Below, piece after piece: positions 8,775-17,830 of a DNA stretch of 64,000 nucleotides. Made by a program: the position numbers and the translations under genes. The stretch's first letter is position 1; each line of letters starts with the position of its first letter. Origin of the DNA: an uncultured Pelagibacteraceae bacterium (lineage in GTDB: Bacteria > Pseudomonadota > Alphaproteobacteria > Pelagibacterales > Pelagibacteraceae); contig CACDQQ010000004.1 in assembly GCA_902555065.1 (NCBI GenBank), forward strand, positions 52,397-116,396. The letters are read 5' to 3'. The notes beneath the pieces are model-generated. The model saw nothing but the letters and a program-made list of their open reading frames with translations. It was not told where the DNA came from and made no database searches.

Positions 8775-9819
8775 AAGCTTTAATGGATTTAGAATGCCGG
8801 CTGAATGGGAGCCTCAAAATTCAGTTTGGATTGCTTGGCCTTATAATAAATATGATTGGCCTGGATTATATCAATTTATTCCTGAAGTAATTTTAAAAAT
8901 TATAAAAAAAATTTCAAAGAATCAGAAAATTAACTTAATCGTTAGCAAAAATATAAAAAATATAAAAAAATTAATAAAACTTAATAAAATTAAAAATATC
9001 AACTTCCACTATATTAAAACTGATAGAATATGGTTAAGAGATTCTGGACCCATATTTATAACAAATAAAGTTGAAAAGAAAAAAGTAATACTAAATTTTG
9101 GTTTTAACGGATGGTCAAAGTATAAAAATTATAAAAATGACAATAAAATCAATAATAGTATTAGTAAAATTGCTAATTTTAAAAAGATTGATCCAATAAT
9201 CAAAAAAAAAGGCAGAATTAGAAAAATAATCATGGAAGGAGGGGCATTTGATGTAAATGGCTCAGGTACAATTCTATTAACTGAAGAATGTTTGTTAAGC
9301 AAAATTCAAGAAAGAAATAAAAATTTTAAAAAAAAAGACTACGAAAAAATGTTTAATAAATACTTAAATATAAAAAACTTTATATGGCTTAAAAAAGGAA
9401 TTGCAGGCGATGATACACATGGACACGTTGATGACATATCAAGATTTGTTTCAAGAAATACGATTATGACTGCGGTTGAAAATAATAAAAAAGATATAAA
9501 TTACAAAAACTTAAATAAGAATTTAAATATATTGAAAGAAAGTAAATGTGAGAAAGGAAAGAAATTCAAAATTATAAAAGTTCCTATGCCTTCGCCAATT
9601 TATATTGAGAACACAAGAGTTCCTGCAAGTTATATGAATTTTTATATTTGTAATAAAAAAATAATTCTTCCAATATTCAGAGTAAAAGAAGACAATATTG
9701 CAATTAAAATTTTCAAAAATTACTTTAGAAATAGAAAAATCGAAACAGTTGACTGTAGCAAATTGATATGGGGGTTTGGTGCAATACATTGCATGACCCA
9801 ACAAGAACCTAAAATTTAA
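8767..9819 (+). CDS. aguA: Agmatine deiminase
   Basis: The 350-residue protein belongs to the peptidyl-arginine deiminase/agmatine deiminase family. It shows MPAEWEPQNSVWIAWP near the start, DRIWLRDSGPIF for guanidine binding, EGGAFDVNGSGT, DDTHGHVDDISRF and the catalytic cysteine C342 in GAIHCMTQQEP. It converts agmatine to N-carbamoylputrescine and ammonia. It overlaps the upstream aguB by 8 bases. No arginine decarboxylase is encoded here, so the agmatine must be imported or made by an enzyme elsewhere. The middle of the protein is very rich in Lys, Asn and Ile, as expected from the AT bias. Its stop abuts the stop of the convergent transporter gene with no gap. Confidence 0.94.
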   Translation: MNESFNGFRMPAEWEPQNSVWIAWPYNKYDWPGLYQFIPEVILKIIKKISKNQKINLIVSKNIKNIKKLIKLNKIKNINFHYIKTDRIWLRDSGPIFITNKVEKKKVILNFGFNGWSKYKNYKNDNKINNSISKIANFKKIDPIIKKKGRIRKIIMEGGAFDVNGSGTILLTEECLLSKIQERNKNFKKKDYEKMFNKYLNIKNFIWLKKGIAGDDTHGHVDDISRFVSRNTIMTAVENNKKDINYKNLNKNLNILKESKCEKGKKFKIIKVPMPSPIYIENTRVPASYMNFYICNKKIILPIFRVKEDNIAIKIFKNYFRNRKIETVDCSKLIWGFGAIHCMTQQEPKI

Positions 9820-10368
9820 TTATGCTGCTTTTAGTGTACCGAGTAATAATCTAAAAGGTATCAACATTACAAGGGCAACAAATATTTTTACCGCAAGATC
9901 TCCTAACGATAAAGTTACCCAAGGAATTCCCGTTCCATAGAAGGATATTGAGAAAAATAAAAAAGTATCAACTGTTGAACCTATCAAAGAAGATGTTAAA
10001 GGTGCTATAAACCATTTTTTTTGTCTTAATTGATCAAATATCTGAACATCTAAAAGTTGAGCAATTATAAAAGCTGTTCCTGAACCAATTGCTATTCTTA
10101 TAGAAATAAGATCAGTAAAATTAGTTGAAAATATTAAAGTAAACAAAATTCCAATTGTGAAGCCTATATAAACAATTTTTCTAGCTACTAATTTTCCAAA
10201 GGATCTGTTGGCTAAATCTGTAATTAAAAATGCAATTGGATAACTAAAAGCACCGTAAGTTAAAATTTCCTCTAAACCGTAATATTTTATAGGAAATTGA
10301 ACTAAATAATTAGATGCTAGCACAACCAATCCCATTAAAAATGAGAGAGTAAGGAAAACTTTATTCAT
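9820..10368 (-). CDS. yhhQ: Queuosine precursor transporter, YhhQ/VUT family
   Basis: The 182-residue integral membrane protein has about six helices. It has YhhQ signatures: a membrane-start region, a TYGAFSYPIAFLITDLANRSFGK motif (residues about 38-60, with the family's FPxTDxxNxxYG-like signature in modified form) and a C-terminal GSTVDTFLFFSISF segment. The family imports queuosine precursors such as preQ0/preQ1 for tRNA modification. No queuosine synthesis genes are nearby. Its start overlaps the stop of rpmB in a TAATG, so it is co-translated with ribosomal protein L28. The family is likely; the exact substrate is inferred. Confidence 0.85.
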   Translation of the reverse strand: MNKVFLTLSFLMGLVVLASNYLVQFPIKYYGLEEILTYGAFSYPIAFLITDLANRSFGKLVARKIVYIGFTIGILFTLIFSTNFTDLISIRIAIGSGTAFIIAQLLDVQIFDQLRQKKWFIAPLTSSLIGSTVDTFLFFSISFYGTGIPWVTLSLGDLAVKIFVALVMLIPFRLLLGTLKAA

Positions 10369-10649
10369 TATGCTGTTTTTGAGATTATTGATTTTTTAAG
10401 TTTTTTTAATCTTAACGATAAATCTCTAGATTTTGCAGATTTTAAGAAATTATCAAAGCTACCTTTTTTATCTACAGATCTAACACCTGCATTTGAAACT
10501 GTTAATCTCAGAGATTTTTTTAAAAGTTCACTTTTAAATTTTACTTTCTTTAAATTTGGAAGAAATCTTCTCTTAGTTTTATTGTTAGCGTGACTAACAT
10601 TATGGCCTTTTAGAGGGATTTTACCGGTAAGTTCGCATTTTTTAGACAT
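10368..10649 (-). CDS. rpmB: 50S ribosomal protein L28
   Basis: The 93-residue basic protein has the L28 signature: an N-terminal [30 protein letters not shown], then [22 protein letters not shown]. The length is normal for alphaproteobacterial L28. It does not keep the zinc-binding cysteine set, since only one Cys is present. It follows pyrD on the same strand but has its own strong promoter in the 43-base gap. It overlaps yhhQ by one base. It is part of the large subunit near the E site. Confidence 0.96.
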   Translation of the reverse strand: MSKKCELTGKIPLKGHNVSHANNKTKRRFLPNLKKVKFKSELLKKSLRLTVSNAGVRSVDKKGSFDNFLKSAKSRDLSLRLKKLKKSIISKTA

Positions 10650-10661
10650 AAATTTTCAAGA

Positions 10662-10690
10662 TGTATATGGTCTTAAAGAATACCAGTCAA
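10662..10690 (-). promoter_or_regulatory. Putative sigma-70 promoter for rpmB
   Basis: On the minus strand, TTGACT (10685-10690) is followed after exactly 17 bases by TATACA (10662-10667), about 12 bases before the rpmB ATG. Both boxes are close to consensus. It would uncouple L28 from the upstream pyrD-lysS transcript. Confidence 0.6.
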
Positions 10691-10692
10691 GA

Positions 10693-11739
10693 TTAATTTT
10701 TTGTTCCAATAGCTTCAGAAATATTTTTAAAACCTTCTCTTTTTACAATTTCGTCGAGATCTTTATTAATCTTTGAAGCAATAGTTGGTCCTTTATAAAC
10801 CATACCTGTATACAATTGCACAAGAGTTGCACCGCTTACAATTTTATTAAAAACGCCATCGGCAGAGTCAACGCCTCCAACTCCAATTATTAAGATTTTT
10901 TTTCCAACTAATTTAAAAAATTTATTAATTAATTCATTAGAGATATTTTCAAGTGGTTTTCCAGATAAACCTCCTTTCTCTAATTTATTTATATTATATA
11001 TATTTTCTCTATTTCTATCTGTCGTATTTGAAACTATAACTATTTGAACATTATATTTTAAAAAAAGTTCTGAGATTTCTTCAATACTTTTTTCATCAAT
11101 ATCAGGAGATACTTTGACTGCTATTGGCACATTTGAATTTAAATTTTTCTTTTCTTCATTTATGTATTTTAAAAGATTATCTAACTCTTCATTTTTGTGA
11201 AAGTTTCTTAAATTTTCTGTGTTAGGAGAAGAGATATTAATTGTAATATAGTCTGCTAAATTATGAAATTTTCTGAAACAAATTAAATAATCTTCAACTC
11301 TGTTTTCAGTATCTTTATTAGGTCCTATATTAATACCAAGTAATCCATTAGGTGAATTATTTTCAATATTTTTTTTACTTTCTTCTGATCCAATATTGTT
11401 AAATCCAAGTCTATTAATTAAAGCCTCATCTTCTTCCAATCTGAACACTCTTGGCTTCGGATTTCCCGTTTGTGGTTTAGGTGTAATTGTGCCTACCTCA
11501 ACAAAACCAAATCCTAGTTTGTATAGAGGATTGTAAACTTCTGCATTTTTATCAAATCCAGCAGCAACACCTAGAGGAGAATTTAAGGTTTTGTTTAAAA
11601 ATTTAGTTTGGATATTAACTCTGGTTGTTTTATCTATAGCTGGTATCTGATTTAACTTTAAAGCCTTTATTGCTAGTGAGTGTGCAACTTCAGGGCTAAA
11701 TTTAAATATAAAAGGCCTTATAAGATTAAACATTTTCAA
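10693..11739 (-). CDS. pyrD: Dihydroorotate dehydrogenase (quinone), class 2
   Basis: The 348-residue enzyme oxidises dihydroorotate to orotate with quinone as acceptor, in pyrimidine synthesis. The N-terminal helical extension (FNLIRPFIFKFSPEVAHSLAIKAL) is the membrane-associated quinone tunnel that defines class 2. Further signatures are SPLGVAAGFDKNAE, GFVEVGTITPKPQ, NISSPNTENL with the catalytic serine, and C-terminal IGVGGVDSADG and GATLVQLYTGMVYKGP for FMN phosphate. Its start lies inside the end of lysS, overlapping by 14 bases. The assignment is certain. Confidence 0.97.
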   Translation of the reverse strand: MKMFNLIRPFIFKFSPEVAHSLAIKALKLNQIPAIDKTTRVNIQTKFLNKTLNSPLGVAAGFDKNAEVYNPLYKLGFGFVEVGTITPKPQTGNPKPRVFRLEEDEALINRLGFNNIGSEESKKNIENNSPNGLLGINIGPNKDTENRVEDYLICFRKFHNLADYITINISSPNTENLRNFHKNEELDNLLKYINEEKKNLNSNVPIAVKVSPDIDEKSIEEISELFLKYNVQIVIVSNTTDRNRENIYNINKLEKGGLSGKPLENISNELINKFFKLVGKKILIIGVGGVDSADGVFNKIVSGATLVQLYTGMVYKGPTIASKINKDLDEIVKREGFKNISEAIGTKN

Positions 11740-13294
11740 CCTTTTTTCTTATCAATTCTTTGGTTTCATTTACTCCAAAAAAACTAATGAAGAAGCCCAT
11801 TCTGGGTCCATTTTCGTCACCAAATACAACCTCATAGATAAGCTTAAACCATTCTCTTAAATTTTCTTTATAACCATTTTCTTTTCCTACTGTAAAAATA
11901 TTTGTCTGAATATCTTCAGGAGCCATTTTATCATTACAATTATCTAAAGACTTAATTAATGCTTTCAGTGCAACTTTCTCTTTTTCATTTGGAGTTTTGT
12001 AAATTTTTTTTGTTTTTATAACATCATTGAAATATTTTATTGCATATTCAATTAAATTATCAAAAATTGGATGATCATTTTCATTAATTTCTGACTTGTA
12101 TTTTTTTACAAATTTCCAAAGTAATTGTTTGCTGTCCGCATTACTTGTTTCAACTAAATTTAAAAGCATTGAAAAAGTCATAATTGTATTTTCCTCTGGA
12201 ATTGATCCATTATGTACATGCCAAACTGGATTCATTAACTTCTGTAAATCATTTTGAGTTTTTCCTTTTTCTATAAAATCTAGATATTCATCAACAGCTT
12301 TTGGAACAACTTCTCTGTACAATTTTTTTGCTCTTTTTGGATTTTGATACATGTAAAGAGATAGACTTTGAGGAGATGCATAATTCAGCCATTCATCTAT
12401 AGTTACTCCATTACCTTTTGATTTAGATATTTTTTCACCTTTTTCGTCCAAAAAAAGTTCATATGCAAAACCAGATGGGTTAGATTTACCTAATGTTTTA
12501 ATAATCTTAGTTGAAAGAATTGCACTCTCAATTAAATCCTTTCCATACATTTCAAAATCAACATCTAAAGCGTACCATCTCATTGCCCAATCAACTTTCC
12601 ATTGTAATTTGCAGTTACCGTCTAAAATACTTTTTTCCAATTTTGACCCATTATTGTCAAATATGATTTTAGAAGATTTGGAATTAATTTCTAAAACAGG
12701 TATTTCAAGAACTTTTCCAGTTTCTGGGCATATTGGTAAAAAGGGGGAATAGGTTTTCTGTCTTTCTTTGCCTAAAGTTGGAAGAATTATTTCCATAATT
12801 TTTTCATAATTTTCTAGAACTAATTTTAGGGTGTCATTAAAATAACCAGACTTGTAGAGTTCTGTAGAACTTTTAAATGAATATTTAAATTTAAAATTAT
12901 CAAGAAATTGTTTCAACATATTATTATTGTGTTCTCCAAAACTACTAAACTTTTCAAATGGATCAGGGACATCCGTTAAAGGTTTGTGAAGATTATTTTT
13001 GAGCTTTTCTTGATTTGGAACATTTTCAGGTACTTTTCTAAGACCATCCATATCATCAGAAAATGTAATAATTTCCTTTGGAATATCTGTTAAATGATCA
13101 AGAGCGTTGACAATCATTGTCGTCCTTGCAACTTCTCCAAATGTACCTATATGTGGTAGACCACTTGGACCATAACCAGTTTGTAAAACTATTTTATTTT
13201 TTTTCTCTATGTTCGATTTTCTCTCTCTTAATAGCTTTTTAGCCTCAACAAATGGCCAGGCGTTTGTTTTGTCAAAATTTGTTTTGTCTATCAC
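11726..13294 (-). CDS. lysK: Lysyl-tRNA synthetase, class I
   Basis: The 522-residue protein has the class I Rossmann signatures HIGT at 48-51 (GPSGLPHIGTFGE) and KISKS near 293 (EKISKSKGNG). It therefore belongs to the archaeal-type class I LysRS found in alphaproteobacteria, spirochaetes and archaea. It is not the usual bacterial class II enzyme. It charges tRNA-Lys. Translation begins with GTG (13292-13294), as no ATG fits the conserved N-terminus. It overlaps pyrD by 14 bases. The gene is sometimes named lysS in annotations. Confidence is high. Confidence 0.95.
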   Translation of the reverse strand: MIDKTNFDKTNAWPFVEAKKLLRERKSNIEKKNKIVLQTGYGPSGLPHIGTFGEVARTTMIVNALDHLTDIPKEIITFSDDMDGLRKVPENVPNQEKLKNNLHKPLTDVPDPFEKFSSFGEHNNNMLKQFLDNFKFKYSFKSSTELYKSGYFNDTLKLVLENYEKIMEIILPTLGKERQKTYSPFLPICPETGKVLEIPVLEINSKSSKIIFDNNGSKLEKSILDGNCKLQWKVDWAMRWYALDVDFEMYGKDLIESAILSTKIIKTLGKSNPSGFAYELFLDEKGEKISKSKGNGVTIDEWLNYASPQSLSLYMYQNPKRAKKLYREVVPKAVDEYLDFIEKGKTQNDLQKLMNPVWHVHNGSIPEENTIMTFSMLLNLVETSNADSKQLLWKFVKKYKSEINENDHPIFDNLIEYAIKYFNDVIKTKKIYKTPNEKEKVALKALIKSLDNCNDKMAPEDIQTNIFTVGKENGYKENLREWFKLIYEVVFGDENGPRMGFFISFFGVNETKELIRKKVENV

Positions 13295-13380
13295 AACTAC
13301 TTAAATATCCTTAATATCAGCCTTTTTAATAATTCATATAGAGTTGAAATTTATTTACCATAAAATAATGTCCATTCAAA

Positions 13381-14829
13381 ATGTCCAATTATAAAACTGT
13401 CTTTTTTACATTAGGGGTTTTGCAAATTATTTTAGGTCTTTCAATGATTGTACCTATTTTGGTTCAATTAATATTTGATCAAATTGATGCAGGATTTATC
13501 GGATCAATGATTGTTACTATTGTTTTTGGATTTTTATTTTTTATTTCTAATTATGATCACGATAAAAAGATAAGTTTACCTCAAGCTTTTTTGCTCACAG
13601 CACTTTCGTGGTTAAGTATTGCTATATTTGGTTCTTTACCTTTAATTTTTTCTAGTACGGATTTGAGTTTTACAGATGCGTTTTTTGAGAGCATGTCTGG
13701 TATTACAACAACAGGATCTACAATTATCACGAATCTAAATGAAACATCTAAAGCGATATTACTTTGGAGAGGAATGTTACAGTGGTTTGGTGGTATTGGA
13801 ATTATCGTAATGGCAATCACTTTAATGCCTTTAATGAATATAGGGGGTATGCAACTTTTCAATATTTCATCTAATGATACTTCTGAAAAAATTTTTCCTA
13901 AAACTAAAGAAGTTTCTTTGAGATTATTGTCTATATATTCCTTATTAACTTTAACTTGTGCTTTTTTTTATTTTATATTTGGGATGAGTTTTTTTGATAG
14001 CATCGTGCATGCTATGACAACAATAGCGACTGGAGGTTTTGCAAATTATAATGAATCTATAGGTTATTTTAACAGCTCGTTAATAGAAATTAATGCAATA
14101 ATATTTATTATTCTTGGAAGTATACCTTTTATTAGTTACATCAAATACTTGGCTGGAGATAAGAAAATATTTTTCAAAGACACACAAATAAAAACTTTTA
14201 TAATTTTGGTTATTATTTCAATTCTTTTAATGTTTTTTTATTTGTCTGTTATAAATAAAAGCTTAACTGAGATAAGTTTTTTGTCTGTTAGCTTTAATAT
14301 AATTTCTATTTTAACTGGAACAGGATATGCTACAGAAAATTTTAGTAATTGGGGTCAATTTCCACTAGTATACTTCATAATTTTAATGTTCATTGGAGGC
14401 TGTGCAGGCTCTACAACTTGCGGAATAAAGATTTTTAGAGTTCAAATTTTGTATCAATTCATATCAAACCAGCTGAAAAAAATAATATACCCTCGAGGAA
14501 TTTTCAAAATTAAATATCAAAATAATAATGTGGATGAAAAATTTATGGACTCAATTATTTCTTTTATATTTCTTTATATATTAATATTTTTTGTTGTGAC
14601 TGCGCTTTTATCGCTTGATGGATTAAATTTTATTACTGCAATTTCAGCAGCTGCCACGTCAATTTCAAATGTTGGTCCAGGTTTAGGTGATATTATTGGT
14701 CCGAACGGAAGTTTTTCAAGCCTGTCTGATTTTTCTAAATGGGTTCTCAGTGCTGCAATGATACTTGGAAGGTTGGAATTATTTGCAATTCTAGTATTAT
14801 TTATTCCATCTTTTTGGAGAAAATATTAA
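13381..14829 (+). CDS. trkH: Potassium uptake protein, TrkH family
   Basis: The 482-residue membrane protein of the TrkH/KtrB superfamily has about ten to twelve helices. It shows four pore-loop repeats, each with the filter glycine: MSGITTTGSTI, TTIATGGFAN, ILTGTGYATENF and SISNVGPGLG. It is the translocating subunit of a potassium (or potassium/sodium) uptake system. A cytoplasmic TrkA regulator would be needed and is not in the window. Its stop overlaps the start of the AmpG-like gene in a TAATG. It is divergent from lysK across an 86-base AT-rich gap in which I see no clear promoter. Confidence 0.93.
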   Translation: MSNYKTVFFTLGVLQIILGLSMIVPILVQLIFDQIDAGFIGSMIVTIVFGFLFFISNYDHDKKISLPQAFLLTALSWLSIAIFGSLPLIFSSTDLSFTDAFFESMSGITTTGSTIITNLNETSKAILLWRGMLQWFGGIGIIVMAITLMPLMNIGGMQLFNISSNDTSEKIFPKTKEVSLRLLSIYSLLTLTCAFFYFIFGMSFFDSIVHAMTTIATGGFANYNESIGYFNSSLIEINAIIFIILGSIPFISYIKYLAGDKKIFFKDTQIKTFIILVIISILLMFFYLSVINKSLTEISFLSVSFNIISILTGTGYATENFSNWGQFPLVYFIILMFIGGCAGSTTCGIKIFRVQILYQFISNQLKKIIYPRGIFKIKYQNNNVDEKFMDSIISFIFLYILIFFVVTALLSLDGLNFITAISAAATSISNVGPGLGDIIGPNGSFSSLSDFSKWVLSAAMILGRLELFAILVLFIPSFWRKY

Positions 14830-16202
14830 TGTTTGAAAAAAAACAAACCTGGTCAGAATCTATTTTAGTTTACAAGGATATTCGAATGCTAAGAATATTA
14901 CTTCTTGGTGCAATTAGTGGATTTCCTTGGGTTTTAATTGCCAGCAGTTTAAGCCTTTGGCTAAAAGAAGAAGGTTTAAGTAGATCAACTATTGGATGGG
15001 CAGGTTTAATATTTGGGGTGTACGCATTTAATTATTTGTGGGCACCAATAATTGATAGAATACAAATTCCATTTTTAACAAAAAGATTAGGGCATCGACG
15101 AGGCTGGATTGTCCTTATGCAAATTATAATTTTATTTAGTTTAATTGTTTGGAGTTTTATTAACCCTACAGAAAATTTGGCGTTACTAATTAGTGTTGGA
15201 TTAGTTATAGCAATTGCTTCGGCTACACAAGATATTACAGTTGATGCGTTGAGAATCGAACAAATTAATGCTGATGAAGGAAAATCTATGGCAGCAGGTG
15301 CTGCTATGGCTGTAGTTGGATGGTGGACCGGATATAAGTTAGGTGGTGTTATAGCATTGTTTACTGCCGAATTTTTTCAAAACATTGGAATTGAAGATTA
15401 CTGGCAAACTACTTTTTTAGTTCTTGGCGTTGTAGTAATCCTGATGAATGTAGGTTTAATGTTTATACACGAGCCTATAACAACAGATAGGCAAAACAAA
15501 CAAAAAGAAACAGACGAAATAATACAATCAAAACTTGGATCAAATAATGTAATAACAAAATTTGTTGCTTATATTACTGGTACAATAGGAGGTCCAATAA
15601 TTAGTTTCTTCAAAAAAAATGGTTTCTCAATTGCAGTTGGAATCCTTGGCTTTGTCTTTCTTTTTAAAATTGGAGAAGCCTTTCTTGGAAGAATGTCCAT
15701 AGTTTTTTATAAAGAGGTAGGATTTTCAAAAGGTGAAATAGCGATATACTCTAAAACTCTAGGCTGGATAACGACAGTTGTATTTACATTATTAGGTGGA
15801 ATATTTGCTATGAGAGCTGGCACAATAAAAACAATGTTTGTTGCTGGTGGATTTATGGCAGCAACAAATTTATTATTTGCTGCTCTCGCGTGGTCAGGAA
15901 AATCTGAATGGTTGTTTGCTTTAGCGGTTATCGCTGATGATATATCTGCAGCATTTGCAACTGTTGCTTTCGTAGCCTTTATCTCTCTTTTAGTGGATAG
16001 GACTTATACCGCTACACAGTATGCACTTCTAGCTTCAATTGGAACTGCAGGAAGAACGACACTTGCTTCTTCATCGGGTGCTTTAGTTGATTGGCTAAAT
16101 GGAGACTGGGGAACCTTTTTTATAATTACTACTTTAATGGTCATCCCATCCTTAATTTGTTTATGGTTTATAAGGAATAAAATTAAAATTGGTGCAAAAT
16201 AG
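14829..16202 (+). CDS. ampG: AmpG-like major facilitator (PAT family) transporter
   Basis: The 457-residue protein has about twelve to fourteen membrane segments. It shows AmpG signatures: ILLLGAISGFPWVLIASSL, the WLKEEGLSRSTIGWAGL motif, WAPIIDR, and SATQDITVDALRIEQ between helices. AmpG carries anhydromuropeptides from the periplasm to the cytosol for cell-wall recycling. The open frame extends upstream to 14739 inside trkH, but the ATG at 14829 gives the natural N-terminus (MFEKKQTWSES) and a TAATG junction. The next gene is an NlpC/P60 peptidase overlapping by about 11 bases, which suits a joint role with peptidoglycan fragments. Confidence 0.88.
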   Translation: MFEKKQTWSESILVYKDIRMLRILLLGAISGFPWVLIASSLSLWLKEEGLSRSTIGWAGLIFGVYAFNYLWAPIIDRIQIPFLTKRLGHRRGWIVLMQIIILFSLIVWSFINPTENLALLISVGLVIAIASATQDITVDALRIEQINADEGKSMAAGAAMAVVGWWTGYKLGGVIALFTAEFFQNIGIEDYWQTTFLVLGVVVILMNVGLMFIHEPITTDRQNKQKETDEIIQSKLGSNNVITKFVAYITGTIGGPIISFFKKNGFSIAVGILGFVFLFKIGEAFLGRMSIVFYKEVGFSKGEIAIYSKTLGWITTVVFTLLGGIFAMRAGTIKTMFVAGGFMAATNLLFAALAWSGKSEWLFALAVIADDISAAFATVAFVAFISLLVDRTYTATQYALLASIGTAGRTTLASSSGALVDWLNGDWGTFFIITTLMVIPSLICLWFIRNKIKIGAK

Positions 16203-16935
16203 TTTTTTTTTAAAAGAGCCTTTTGTCGATATATTAGAGGAACCAAAGAAGAACTCTAATGTTAGCTCTCAACTTATCTACGGTGAGAGTTTTAAAATAA
16301 TTTGTAAAAAAAATAATTATTTTAAAATAAAGACTTCATATGACAAATATACAGGCTTTATAAAAAAAATTGATAGCTACAAAAAATTCAATCCAACTCA
16401 CAAAGTTGGAATTTTAAAAGCTAGAATTTATTTAGGTAATAAAAAAAAGAAATCAAAAAAGTTTTTACCATTTACGAGCAAAATACAAATTTTAAAAAAG
16501 GATCAAAATTTCATTATGTATAAAAAAGATAAATGGCTAAGATCAAAAGACATATTTCCAATCCAAAAAAAAAATTCTGATTTTGTGAAGATATTTAAAA
16601 GTTTTCTAAATTGTAAATATAAATGGGGTGGAAAAACATTCGAAGGAATTGATTGTTCAGCTCTATTACAAATATTTTATAAATTTAATAATAATTTTTT
16701 TCCAAGAGACACGATTGATCAAGTTAAATTAAAAAAAGGTGTGGGATACAAAAGAAAATTTAAAAAAGGTGATATTATTTTTTGGAAAGGACATGTTGCT
16801 ATATGCATCAATACAAATGATCTTATCCACGCTTATGGTCCAAAAAAAAGAGTGATCATAATGCCAATTAAAAAAACGATAAAACTAATTAAAGAAACAG
16901 CAAAATTAGATTTAAAGAAAGTAACAAGGATCTGA
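16192..16935 (+). CDS. NlpC/P60 family peptidoglycan endopeptidase with SH3-like domain
   Basis: The protein has about 247 residues. The first 120 or so form one or two bacterial SH3-like domains (LIYGESFKIICKKNNYFKIKT). The C-terminal NlpC/P60 domain has its catalytic residues in place: C155 (GGKTFEGIDCSALLQ), H201 (WKGHVAIC) and H213 (LIHAYGP). This family cleaves the bond between D-Glu and diaminopimelate in peptide stems. No signal peptide is seen, so a cytoplasmic recycling role is possible. There is no ATG near the start. The gene uses GTG at 16192 or TTG at 16189, both inside the end of ampG. The pairing with ampG supports muropeptide turnover. Confidence 0.88.
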   Translation: MQNSFFLKEPFVDILEEPKKNSNVSSQLIYGESFKIICKKNNYFKIKTSYDKYTGFIKKIDSYKKFNPTHKVGILKARIYLGNKKKKSKKFLPFTSKIQILKKDQNFIMYKKDKWLRSKDIFPIQKKNSDFVKIFKSFLNCKYKWGGKTFEGIDCSALLQIFYKFNNNFFPRDTIDQVKLKKGVGYKRKFKKGDIIFWKGHVAICINTNDLIHAYGPKKRVIIMPIKKTIKLIKETAKLDLKKVTRI

Positions 16936-16936
16936 A

Positions 16937-17830
16937 TTACTCTCGACCAAAATCAGGTTTAGAAATATCTTGTTTTTGAGAAATTATTTGTTTTCTTACT
17001 ACTTTCGAATTGATTAATTTTTTTATTATCTTTGAATTTTCTTTCTTACTTATATTCTTCTTAAAATCTTTTAAATTTTTCATAAAAAGATTTATTGCTT
17101 CAATCATATTAGTTTTATTCTCGAAAAATATGTCTCTCCACATTATTTCGTTGGAAGCAGCAATTCTTGAGAAATCTCTTAATCCGCCTGCACTAAATTT
17201 AATCAAATTTTTATTCTTTTTTTTTTGAAAATCCTGAGCAGTTTTTATTAAATTGTAAGCAATCAAGTGAGGTAGATGGCTAGTGACTGAAAAAATTTTA
17301 TCATGATCATCTGGATTCATAATAATTATTTTAGATCCTAAAGATTTCCAAAATCTCTCTACTTTTTTTTGTTTTAGAGCATTTTTATCTTTTATTATTA
17401 TGCACCACTTGTTTTTGAACAAATTAACATTACCATATTTGGGCCCACTAACTTCGGATCCTGAGATAGGATGACTCATCACCCAATCAAGATTTTTTGA
17501 TAATTTTTTTTTTTTTAAAGAAATTAGATTTTTTTTTGTTGAACCAACGTCAGTTATAATTGAATTATGATTGAGATTTTTATTTAATGACGAAAAAAAT
17601 TTAGGATATTCACTCATAGGAGTGCTTAAAATCACAAGATCAATTTTATTTAAATTTTTATCTAACCTTCTTAAAAATTTAATTTTTTTGTTAAATTTTT
17701 TAATAATAGATCTATATTTTTTAGCTTTTTCAAATACAAAAAAATTTTTAGAAATTTTTTTTTGTATCGAAGCCTTTAATATTGATGAGCCTATTAATCC
17801 ACAACCAATAATAAGAATATTATTAAACAT
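16937..17830 (-). CDS. tyrA: Prephenate/arogenate dehydrogenase
   Basis: The 297-residue protein begins with the NAD(P)-binding Rossmann motif IIGCGLIGSS (residues 7-16). It carries TyrA signatures: TDVGSTKK, MSHPISGSEVSGP and SVTSHLPHLIAYNL, the last with catalytic and substrate-binding histidines. It oxidatively decarboxylates prephenate or arogenate on the way to tyrosine. Which substrate it prefers cannot be read from the sequence. No chorismate mutase domain is fused. It lies downstream of hisC with an 8-base overlap, a common pairing in which HisC supplies the aromatic transamination. The C-terminal 50 residues are very lysine-rich. Confidence 0.94.
   Translation of the reverse strand: MFNNILIIGCGLIGSSILKASIQKKISKNFFVFEKAKKYRSIIKKFNKKIKFLRRLDKNLNKIDLVILSTPMSEYPKFFSSLNKNLNHNSIITDVGSTKKNLISLKKKKLSKNLDWVMSHPISGSEVSGPKYGNVNLFKNKWCIIIKDKNALKQKKVERFWKSLGSKIIIMNPDDHDKIFSVTSHLPHLIAYNLIKTAQDFQKKKNKNLIKFSAGGLRDFSRIAASNEIMWRDIFFENKTNMIEAINLFMKNLKDFKKNISKKENSKIIKKLINSKVVRKQIISQKQDISKPDFGRE

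Noticed and set aside
13295..13380. tRNA or regulatory RNA in the lysK/trkH gap
   Set aside because: The 86 bases are AT-rich without a cloverleaf, T-loop sequence or stable stem.
14739..14828. Longer start for the AmpG-like transporter
   Set aside because: The upstream 30 codons overlap the end of trkH, and the residues look like a shadow frame. The TAATG start at 14829 fits the family.
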